This document shows, piece by piece, positions 10,340 through 19,674 of a stretch of DNA of 64,000 bases (position 1 is the stretch's first letter; each line of letters opens with the position of its first letter). A program made the position numbers and the translations under genes. Below the pieces are notes generated by a model. That model had not been told where the DNA came from. It saw only the letters and a program-made list of their open reading frames with translations, and made no database searches. Source of the stretch: Cyclaneusma minus (Eukaryota > Ascomycota > Leotiomycetes > Marthamycetales > Marthamycetaceae). Location: assembly GCA_037179335.1 (NCBI GenBank), contig JAKZHN010000001.1, forward strand, positions 620,001 to 684,000, in the 5' to 3' direction.

Positions 10340-10854
10340 AGGGGTTGAGAGCGCCATTGGAGCTGATGGCAAGGATTTGGGGTACGGTACGGACAGAGCT
10401 ACATATGTTGGGAACTTGTAGGGGAGTCATGAATGCGACGACTTTGTGACTCTGGCGGAGATGGTGCGGCGATGGCGAGACCGCTGTCTTTCTCGCCTCA
10501 ATGAGATGAGCCCTGTCACGTTTGGGGGCTCGGGCCTGGCTGTGCCTTTTTAACCCTCTGCTTTTATCCCTGGAAAAATGAAGGAGGGGAGGGGCTTGAT
10601 ATGGGCTGATGAGGACGAGTTCTAAAGAGAAGGATTCGTAGGACTTGTATGATACGGCCACGCGAGCAAGTTGGGCAACACCTAGAATAAGCATGGGAAT
10701 GGCGTTTCAAGAAGGTTGTTGTATTCTATGTACAAATAATACAAAGCTGACTGCGGTTTTGGGCCTGTCGAACCACCACTATCGGACTACGAGAGGTTGT
10801 CTCGACGAATTGCTACCCAGGTCATAACGCCCCCTTGATATCAACTTTTGCATT
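10340..10854. other. Convergent 3' spacer between bL31m and VPS5
   Basis: 515 bp between two 3' ends. No gene or repeat recognised. Confidence 0.5.
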
Positions 10855-12896
10855 TTATTCTTCCTGTTCTGCCGTAGCAGTTGCAGCTGCCTCAACCTGC
10901 GTCTCGCCAGAGAGTCTGTTTTGCTCCTCATTCGACATTGGCATGCCTGCGGGCTGCTTGTAGAATGGGTCATCTTCGTCGGCATCTAGTTGCATCAGGA
11001 ATGTCTCCCAAAGCTCAATCAACTGATGATAATGTTAGTGTTGAACAGCACGTAATATAGGTGATCACTCTTACCTCTTTCTGTGCCTCAACAGCACTTT
11101 CCAGGAATGTCTCCACGCCACTCTTAAAATCCTCAACCTTCTCACGCTCAAAACGCTCCAACTCGCCTCTCATCAAGCGTCCCATATCCTCAAACAAAAG
11201 CCTTGCCTGATGCACCTTCCTCTCCGCATCAGCCACATCCGCATTAAGCTGATTCAGCCTATCCTGCTGCGTTTTCCCCGACCTCAGCAACTTATCCTGC
11301 GTAGCCTTTCGCTTCTGCAATTCGCTCTCCGCCGAATGCCACGAATGGAAGGCCTTTTGTCTCTGACTAAATGCTTGCTTAATACTGCCAATCAATCGAA
11401 TATACTCATCGATCGTATTGCCGAAAGTCAGAACATCTTGTTGAGCCTGGCGATCGTAGACTTCGCGGATGCGGAGTTGTAGGTCAGAGAGGCCTTCGAG
11501 GGGACCGGAGAGAGCGGGGGAGAGTTCGACAGTGGAGAGGGCGTGGAGGGAGGAGGAGAAGTCGCCGGCTGCTTCGGCGAGGGATTTGCGTTGTACTACT
11601 ACGGTGTCCATGGCTTTGAGAAGGGCTTTGAGTTGGCTTTCGAGGGCGTCGAGGTAGACTCGTCGGTCGTGGAACCACTGTGGACATTAATTAGCCATCT
11701 ATGTCCCTTGAGTTGATATAAATTCAGACTCACATCGTCTTGCTCGACAAACTTGCTGCCACCTCCAACATTTATGCCGAGGTTGCTAAGCATACCCTTG
11801 CTTTCTCCAAGAGGCTCTTTGCGCTCTTTGTGCTTAATGTCGACATTGAAAGCTTCACTTTCCAAGAAAAGCTTCAGATCTCCATCGTGCTGGAGAGTGG
11901 GATGTGCGGCTGTCTTGTTCAGCATCCTCTCCAGAGCCATTCTCCTCGATTCGACAAATTCGCTCTCAAATCTGCCGACGGCCTGTTTCTCCGGGGGAGG
12001 CGGAACGACAACACCGGGGTTATTCGCATGTAGACTATTGTAAAGCCAAAGGAAATCTCGGTATCGTCGGGTGACAGTGAATTCGGGTTGGCGATAAGCT
12101 TTTGAAGATGTCTGCTGCATATTAGCACAAGTAGTTTGAGGAGGTATCCCTCGGGATCAGAAGTAAAGGCGTACCTTTGTGTGGACTTGATATACTATAT
12201 GAGAACTAGTCAAGTCGCCCACTTTATGCGGATCACCAACTGAGATATCGAATGATGGTTTGGCTGCCTGTTCAATGCTAACGCTAGGTTGTGTGTCTCG
12301 GCGCGCTGGGCCTCCTTGTGCCGGCTGAACTGGAGGAGGTATTCTTGGACCCAAGTTTCGCTCCTCGTCCTCGTCCAAGTCTGCCGAATCACCCGCACCC
12401 CTACCTGCAGATCCCTGGGGTGCTGCAAAGCCTTGCCGGGTATTGATTGTCACGGTCTGTTCTTTCTGCGGCGGCACTGGGGGTTGCTCGGTCTGGGGGA
12501 CTGGCGCATTATCACCTAACGGTCCAAGGGGACCCAGTGAGTCGTCGACGTCCTCGAGTCGTTTGGGTTGTGCGGCAACCCGTCGAAGGGGTCCTCGGCG
12601 GGGGGCACTCGACTTTGGCGCAGCGGCATTGCTATTTCCCGACGGCTGAGTAGCAGATTTGGACTGCGAGTCTGGATTCATGATCAGCTGTGATCTGTGG
12701 ACGGTATTGCTGGCGGCGATGCTCTCGTACCAGTGTTTTCGCCGGCAAAAGCTGTAGCCTCAGCGGCTTGAGGGAGGGGAGTGGTAACAGGCGATTGCGA
12801 CGGAACATCTGCAGTCGATGTTAGAGACGTTTCACCAGCTGCGTGAGCGAAAGACTTACCGCCCCACGGCGAATCATGTCCGTCTTCTAAGTCCAT
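10855..12896 (-). CDS. VPS5: Retromer sorting nexin Vps5 (PX-BAR)
   Basis: Vps5 (SNX1/2 type) pairs with Vps17 and coats endosomal tubules with the Vps26/29/35 core for endosome-to-Golgi recycling. Six exons: 12860..12896, 12731..12808, 12175..12671, 11734..12111, 11075..11677, 10855..11022. Introns are 51-63 nt; total 586 aa. The N-terminus (MDLEDGHDSPWG) is acidic and a disordered Pro/Gln-rich stretch follows. A PX domain spans the exon 3/4 junction (HIVYQVHTK, then RRYRDFLWLYNSL and PPPPEKQAVGRF). A BAR domain follows (FHDRRVYLDALESQLKALLK to FETFL-type LIELWETFLMQLD). Every junction keeps frame. The ATG at 12681, which would start a shorter frame, falls inside intron 2, whose branch point (GCTGAT) and CCAG acceptor are clear. 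Confidence 0.92.
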
Positions 12897-13394
12897 GATC
12901 ACTGCTGGTTGCGACAATGGATGCGGGTGAATCGAGAGAGATCTTTCGCATCAGTCGTGCCGCGAGCTCCAGCTAAGCTGCTGTGACGTGGGCTGCGCTA
13001 TGTGCACGGGTTGGAACATTGCTGCCTTATTTCGTGCCTCAGGTGTCAGAGTACTCGACGTCGCCCACACATATGCACATGAACTGCAATTGAAATCGCA
13101 ACAACCGTCACGACAGCATGAATTGAATACACCAACAGTTACTCATATTTGAGATCCCCGGGTTGATCAGGGCTGTTGCAAGTAAGCCCCACTGAGAAAT
13201 ATCAAACGTCTTTTCAAATTCCTCCTCTCAGAGACAAGCAATCCCTTCTTGACGTGTCGTTGCTTTTTCAGATTGCCTCGAATTTCCCCACCTGTGGCTT
13301 CTGTAAATTTTCACACCTCTTCACATCTGACTTTCACACTTCCAACCACCTCAGAACTCATGAGGCCTTATGATCAACCTGATCCCTGGAAGCT
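12897..13394. other. Intergenic between VPS5 and DUF-family gene
   Basis: 498 bp between divergent genes. It should hold both promoters; no specific motif or gene recognised. Confidence 0.45.
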
Positions 13395-15876
13395 ATGAAT
13401 ATGGACCTTATCAACTTAAACTCTCACTGTGCCCTTTGTGGTAACCGACTACCTATTCGCCCTCTCGGTGACGCCCGCTGGATGCACGAGCAGTGGGAGT
13501 ATGACATACTCCTCTGTTGGTTACACCTCACCCTATTCACATCTACTCGTTCTGACAGCTGTCCCAGTCTACAATATCGCCGACCTGGGCAAAGAGCCAC
13601 ACATAGTCACTATCCCACTTGGTACAGAATTTCTGCTCCAGGAGAGGGGGGCTTTTGATTCTTTTGGATTCAGAGTAGCCTTTAATCCCTCCATTACTAT
13701 TATCACCTTTCATGATAATCGCCAAGCAAGGGACGGACATGGTTGTCTAGAACGAAATATTCGGATAAAAACAACAGCACCAGCATCTTGGTCGCGGGAA
13801 GAGGACAACCGCGTTCCGGTTGCTCACCGTGATTGTTGGAAGGTGTCTAATACACTGACCTTCTCAAGACCATTGGCACTCTCGATATACGAATTCGCCA
13901 CATCGACATATCCCATATACGACACAAACATTCTGAGCGATGACGACTATAGACGGAAACTACCACGGCCATGTACTCCTGTGAAGTACAGCATTGAGAC
14001 AGAGCTCGGACGACTATTGAACTCCTTAAATTCTCTGCCGATCGAAATACAGCGCATCGTCTACAGTTTTACTACTTTCCGGTGCCCTCTTTTTTCGTCA
14101 CTTCTCGCAGCTGGCATTGAAGCTTCCCTGCATTTTCCCAGGCTCCGAGATGCTCAAATATAGATACACCATCACCACCTGGAATCCCACATATAGGAAA
14201 ACTATGCTTGTCTCCGACAGTGTCGTTAACACCCTGTATGCAGAATCAGTCAACGTATTTGGCGAGAGCTACATTTCGGATTTGAGATTCAACGACTCCA
14301 GAGGAATTTCTGTCAGGAACGCTGGAATCCGTGGTATCAAATTCTCTATTGGTCCTTATGGACTGAAGGCCTTCCGCGTGGTGTACACCGACGACAGGGC
14401 CTCTCAATGGCTCGGATCTCCTTTAGGTGGATGGTTTGGTATGATGTATGGAAGCGATATCAGCCGCTTATACGTAACAAAAGATGTCTGGTCTCCTGTG
14501 TAATGACTCGGCAAATGCTAATATCAAACAGTCTCTCAAGTACCTTCGAATTGAGTTCCTAGGGCATATTGGCGAATCCCAGAACTCGATCCGCGTTATG
14601 TTCGATAAAGACCTGGATTTCAGTAGCACACAATCCCACCGCATGCTTCAGGACCGGGACGTGGACAACATCCGAATCCGAAATTATAACGACTGGCAGT
14701 TGTGCAGATACATTCCATTTGTCCAAGATGATCGCTATATCTCAGGCTTGTCACTTTGCTCCGAATTTTCCGTCTACCGATCTAATGAAAGCTGGATTAC
14801 CGCGCACTACGAGTCAAAGCAGAGGACAACTGTCTGCCTTGGTTCCTCCTGGATGGTGCATTCCTCTTTTCTACACCTTCGGCCAGATGAGCGTATCGTA
14901 TCCGTGTGGCGGCGACTGGAAGTCGGGGAACATATAGAGCCCTGTGACTATATTGAAAGTTTTATGGTCAGTCCTCTATGCACGATACGTTGCTCCTTAG
15001 TATTTACTCATATGGACAGTTCACAACGAATTACGGTCGTGCATGCGTCTCTGGGCCAGCCATAGGTCTTGACTTCACTCCAATAGACCACCTCCAGTGG
15101 GCTCGAATCAGTGGTTCGTCAAATGCTGAAGTTACAGGCGTTTTCTTCAATGCTGAAGTTACAGGCGTTCCCTTCAATGCTAATTCGAGAGGTGGTATCC
15201 CAAATCTCGGAGTTACAACAGATACCCGATACACTCACGGATCTTCGTTCTTGGCTGTTCCAAGTATACGTGTGCCCTGCAAACATCCAGCACTACTGGC
15301 AAGTCCAGGACCTGTTCCACCCGAATACAAAGATGCAGACGGGTGGCGTCTGTACCAGAGCGTTGCGACACTGCGCCATGTGCAAAAATTGGAAGTATTG
15401 GGAACCAATTACAGAACCGGACCTAGAATGGTGGGTTTGCGTATCTATCATACAGATGGTCTCATCGAGATGCTGGGACATTGGCACAGTGGGAACCACA
15501 GTGTAGTGACGGAGATATACAACCAAATGGATGGAGAACTTACGGGGATAGTGTTTTGCTACACACGAGTTACCGATTCCGATAGGCTACAATGGTCAGG
15601 CTACTATATGCACGACATTGTGCCCGTTGTCGACCACCGACCTCCTGTTACAGTAGGGCCGGCCGCGAATCAATGGCAAGATGAGTGGGTCTTCGCCAAA
15701 CGCTCGGTAAGTTCCCAATTGAAATATATGCACTTAAATTATACTCATTCATTGTCTAGGAAACTCTGATGTGGCTCACCTCGTTCAGATTCACGTTTGT
15801 GACAGAGTGGACGGGAGAGAAGGATAAACAGATCGCTTTAGCCCTAGAGCAGCCACGGATAGTTGATGCTATTTAA
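13395..15876 (+). CDS. Large fungal family protein (DUF7600-like), possibly disrupted
   Basis: Pieces in order: a CxxC start (CALCGNRLP, frame of 13395); a long frame at about 13500-14160 containing a helix like those after F-boxes (LPIEIQRIVYSF); then 14150-14485 (GIKFSIGPYGLKAFRVVYTDDRASQWLG), 14532-14966, 15020-15706 and 15760-15876, the last ending VDAI. Introns 14486..14531, 14967..15019 and 15707..15759 have clear GT-AG ends and keep frame. The G-I-(R/K)-x-(F/Y)-x-V-Y-x-D...S-x-W-L-G motif recurs in a large fungal family I associate with DUF7600, from memory and unverified. A 27-bp in-frame duplication lies near 15125-15180. Two frame changes (near 13500 and 14155) have no usable intron, so the gene may be broken. 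Function unknown. Confidence 0.55.
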
Positions 15877-17240
15877 TCATCTGAAATGGAGTACGGATCA
15901 ACGGTCCCCTTCGAGTTGCAAGGCCCCCGAAAAGTTATGACATGTACAGACGGACCGCAAACTTATCGGGAGCTCAAGCAGCTTTCTTTCTCCACTCACA
16001 TTTGGCAATTTCATCTCCCTTCGCCTTTCCTACAAAATTGCGCTTCATTCATACAAAATTCCACGAGCCAGTCGTCCTTCCCCAAAGACCAAATGATTCA
16101 GCACTGTCAAGCGAGTCTTCCATAGAGCCACACGGATATCTTCAAAGACATTCTCCACAGTCGACTGAAACATCACCGCCCGTTCACGTCTATCGTCTCT
16201 GATCTCCTTATATCACGCTAGAACACCCCTTGTACCAGCATCTGACAGCATCTCCAGCAATTTCAGTTCAACATGCTCCCTCTTGCACCGAGAGACGCTC
16301 GACCAGACACAAAACGCAATGAAAGCCTACACCTCCTTCCTCTCCTCGCTCCACCGGCTACCAACAGCACGCACAATATCCCGTCTTGTTCTCGTCTAGC
16401 GATTTCGCGACCACATCGCCATCTCGATCATGCCGCAGAACTCCGCATAGCAGACGCAATTCTAAGCAAACGGAGATACGTGGGACGCAGAATCGCGATC
16501 TGGCGAGCAGAGATCTGGTAATGAGCGGGGACGGTGGATAGGAGGCGAGATGAAACTTGTGGGTGCATAGGTCACAGATGGAAAAAAATACTACGGCAAC
16601 GTTGCAATGGACTCGCCAGAACACTGGCTCAGAAAGATGCTCACTATATTCAGGGGAATGGTAGTTGTATATGGCTTGGAGTTACAGGTTTGCAGCTTGT
16701 CAGGTTGCTTTTGCACGTCAACATTGCTATTCAAATTCAGCATGCATTCTTCAGTGTCATTTGATCTTTCATTTCTGTGTTACCTCAGTTTTGTGGATTT
16801 AATTTGACCAGCAAACATCACACAGGACACACATGAGGCGTGCAAATAGAGACTCAGGCAGGAGATCTTGAAGTTGTCGATATGCAACAAAAATAAGATT
16901 ATCTATTTTGGGATCCGGAGGAGGGCAGTGGCAACAAAAAGGAGACCCCGGCAGGCCTATTTTGGGAGTCCAGAGCAGCAGTTGAACTTCCCGATGTGCA
17001 AGAAAAGAAAAAGCACGTATTCTGGGCCCTCGCCGGACCCTAAAAATAGATGCTCCCAAATTTTGTTCACCTTGGCAGAAACAAAGACGATTATGGAAAT
17101 CAAAGGATAACCCGGACAGCCCACTCTCAGCCCCACCCTTCTTTGTTCATTGTCTATTGTTATCCTCCTCCCAACAAAGAAGCGTTCGAACACTCCCATG
17201 ACAACCACATCTTTGTCTCATCCGCACATTTCTCCTCATC
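15877..17240. other. Intergenic, no gene recognised
   Basis: About 1.4 kb with scattered short open frames on both strands, none with a recognisable domain or supporting splice pattern. No clear repeats. Confidence 0.45.
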
Positions 17241-17247
17241 TATAAAG
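17241..17247 (+). promoter_or_regulatory. TATA box candidate for the 17.3-18.6 kb transcript
   Basis: TATAAAG sits in a pyrimidine-rich plus-strand context about 110 bp before a strong GTAAGT donor at 17359. It would place transcription start near 17270. Inferred from sequence only. Confidence 0.35.
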
Positions 17248-17358
17248 ACAAGTCCTCAATCCCCCAAACCAACTCCTCTTCTCCACCAGACCTCGTGTCT
17301 TCCACCGAATCCCATTCACCAAATCCAAAGTCCCATTCCAAGATTCCCAATTCTCAAA

Positions 17359-17409
17359 GTAAGTCCCTCAAGCCCCTTCCGCATAACTAACAATGTCGCG
17401 TCCCGACAG
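17359..17409 (+). other. Likely 5' leader intron containing a start codon
   Basis: GTAAGT donor (17359), ACTAAC branch point (17385-17390) and CGACAG acceptor (ending 17409) make a textbook 51-nt intron. It contains the ATG (17393) of the downstream 110-codon frame, so splicing would remove that start codon. Confidence 0.55.
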
Positions 17410-17725
17410 GCCCGTCACTCTCCACCACAACCTCCGCAAAGTCCACTGCACCGCCCCCCAACCCGCCGAATCACCAAATCACCACTATATCCTCCAGGAC
17501 ACGCCCGACTCTTCATGCGACGCTTGCAATACCCTCTACGCTTGTCTCCAAAAAGTCGCTCACTATCTTGATCCGCAGGGTAAGAACAGTACTGAGGTGC
17601 TGGCATTTACTCCGCAGGTGTTGGAGAGGTGCGAGATGGAGATGGAGGAGAGGGATAGGGGGTGTGTTGCTAAGCTGACGGAAAGTAGAAGGGATGACAA
17701 TGAGGATGGTGATGGGGGGAAATAA
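17393..17725 (+). CDS. Small hypothetical frame, 110 aa
   Basis: Frame of 110 codons starting at ACAATGTCG. The protein has a few Cys (SCDACNTLYAC, residues about 41-51) and an acidic, charged C-terminus. I recognise no family. It exists only if the leader intron at 17359-17409 is retained; a spliced transcript would begin at a later in-frame ATG near 17633 or be non-coding. It lies just upstream of the exon-intron unit array and may share its transcript. Confidence 0.3.
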   Translation: MSRPDRPVTLHHNLRKVHCTAPQPAESPNHHYILQDTPDSSCDACNTLYACLQKVAHYLDPQGKNSTEVLAFTPQVLERCEMEMEERDRGCVAKLTESRRDDNEDGDGGK

Positions 17726-17833
17726 GGTGACGGAAAAGGGAAGGCGGGGAAGGCGTGGGGGTTGTGGAAGGAGGGGTGAGTTGGGCTGATGGAGCTGATG
17801 AAGGAGTTGAAGTTTGGAAACGATCTGGAGAAT

Positions 17834-18605
17834 GTAAGTGGCTCGCTTTCTTTCTTGGTTTTTTGCTGTGGGCTGACTGTGTACAGGTTTGAATTCAGAC
17901 TCTTTCTTTTTCCTGTTGAGGTAAGTGGTTCTCTTCTCTTTTTTGTTGGTGCTAACTGTGGCCAGACTTGGTTTCCGGAAGCTCAAGAATTTAAATGATT
18001 TGATACTACACGCTTTCTATCAAGGTAAGTCACCTCTTTCTCCTCATTGTTGAGTGCTAACTGTGGACAGATGCGGCGTTCAGAACTGAAGAAATCCAAA
18101 TGATTTGTTACTATCATCTTTTTAGCAAGGTGAGTCAGATTCATCTCCCAAGGTAAGTGATTTCCTTCCCACTGTTGAGTGCTAACCCCGAGCAGATCCG
18201 GAAATCGTTACTGTTATCTTTTTAGCAAAGTGAGTCAGATTCATCTCCCAAGGTAAGTTATCCCCTTCCCACCGTTTAGTGCTAACCTCGAACAGATCCG
18301 GCGTTAAGAACTTCAAATGATTTTTGATGCTGTCCTCTCTGTATCGATGTAAGTTGTCTCCTTCTCCAATCCCAAATGCTAACTGTGTAAAGATTTGGAG
18401 TCTAGGAATTATATCCGTGATTTAACTCATTTTTCTCTATCAAGGTGAGTTGCCCCCGTCCCCACTTTCAGAGCTAACTGTGCACAGGTCGGTCGAGCTT
18501 GGTTCCCGCTGTTGTGGGGATCGATTCTACATTCAATGTTCTTTCCACGAATGAAAAACCTACAAGGTCAGTCATATTCCTTTCCTGAGAGCTAACTGTG
18601 TACAG
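17834..18605 (+). repeat. Tandem array of mini-exon plus intron units
   Basis: Eight complete intron-like segments follow one another on the plus strand: 17834-17886, 17921-17965, 18025-18070, 18153-18195, 18253-18295, 18349-18392, 18445-18487, 18567-18605 (39-53 nt). Each begins GTAAGT, GTGAGT or GTCAGT. Each ends in a near-constant 15-nt block GCTAAC or GCTGAC plus nine bases ending AG (often TGTGnACAG). The 34-82 nt segments between them are related to each other (ATCCGG/ATGCGG starts, AAATGATTT, TCAAG ends). Units at 18130 and 18230 form an almost exact 100-bp duplication. No frame runs through, so I read it as a non-coding or 3' UTR transcript built by duplicating exon-intron units. Spliced use is inferred. 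Confidence 0.7.
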
Positions 18606-18802
18606 ACTTGTAGCCTTTGTAGAGTCCAGCTGTTGAAGTAGATAAATTTCAATTCATCACTGTCCCTGCCACACGATTGTTTGTTTTCCTCGTCTCTGTG
18701 ACATTTCAGAAATGTAAAAAGTGTTGTTGCATAATTAATTCTGTATGGAGACACTAGAAAGCCTTCATCTGGTGTGAGGCTGTCCTAGTTTTCTCCGTGG
18801 TA

Positions 18803-19408
18803 TCAGGGATGACTCGTGCCATTGCTGTTGCCTGCGAACGAATCCACATCCAGCTGTTCCACAAACTTGGCAGCCATCGCCCACGTCTCGGCCTCCTTGA
18901 TCCTTTCCACGACCTGACTTCGACTATTCAGCCAGCCCACATCAAGCGGGTTATCTCCGGTTCCCGGATCCGCTCCATCCACCTTTCCACCATCGCGTTT
19001 TGCGCCAACCGGGGCGACGGTAGTTGAGACCTTTGCTTCGTCCAGTCCCAGCAACTGTCTCTGTAATCGTACGTCGATGGAATGTAGAGTTGTAAGGTAG
19101 TCATCTGAAGCAGCTTCGAAGGCTGCGAGGCGAGGGTCTTTGCCGGTTGTGGCAGATGGGGAGGAAGATTTGGCTTCGGTCAGAGTCTTGATTGCGAGGC
19201 CGGCGGAGTGAAGGAGGCTAGTTATGCTCTGGGTGAGTGCACGTTAGTCAGATTGAAGTGAGTTTTCAGGATGGAGTTTGCTGACTTTGTCGATTTCGTT
19301 GAGCTGCTGGATGCGCTCTGCTTTTGTGAATGGCACAAAGCTGGAGCCGTTGTCATCAGAATCACCTGAGCCCATCACAATGTCCTCTTGTTCATGTTGG
19401 CCTGCCAT
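18803..19408 (-). CDS. MED11: Mediator complex subunit 11
   Basis: Med11 is a head-module Mediator subunit that forms a helical pair with Med22 and links Mediator to TFIIH and Pol II. Two exons, 19286..19408 and 18803..19228, separated by a 57-nt intron (GTCAGC donor, CACCCAG acceptor), give 182 aa, the usual fungal size. The signature is FTKAERIQQLNEIDK followed by SITSLLHSAGLAIKTL, and then a helical region (ASDDYLTTLHSIDVRLQRQLLGLD). The C-terminal tail is low in complexity. It shares a 266-bp promoter with TAF5, another Pol II initiation factor. Confidence 0.88.
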
Positions 19409-19674
19409 CTTGTCGTTGTGAACTTGAAGATGCTGGAGAGTTGTCAGAATAACGTAGTGGGGTTATGGCAGAAGATGCGGCTCTGCGGGCTGGCATATGC
19501 GCCATGCTTTATAAGGACTAGTGCGCTGCACGGACCAGGCTTCGAATTGACGTCGGTTGTCATTCCGGCTGGTACTCCGGTGCTTCTTCACTCTTCGCCA
19601 CAGAAATTTCGCAACGATCTTCAACCTTAGCTTCACCGTGAGGGGAATGAAGCAGCCCGAGTAAGGTCGAGACG
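19409..19674. promoter_or_regulatory. Shared divergent promoter, MED11 / TAF5
   Basis: 266 bp separate the start codons of two genes for Pol II pre-initiation machinery. Both promoters must be contained here. No canonical TATA box is evident. Confidence 0.45.

Noticed and set aside
12157..12681. ATG at 12681 as the start of VPS5
   Set aside because: It falls inside a 59-nt intron with a strong branch point and acceptor. Splicing to the MDLEDGHDSPWG exon keeps frame and gives the expected VPS5 length.
17834..18605. CRISPR-like or simple satellite reading of the array
   Set aside because: Units are irregular in length and every one ends in matched splice signals, which fits exon-intron duplication. 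CRISPR arrays do not occur in fungal nuclear DNA.
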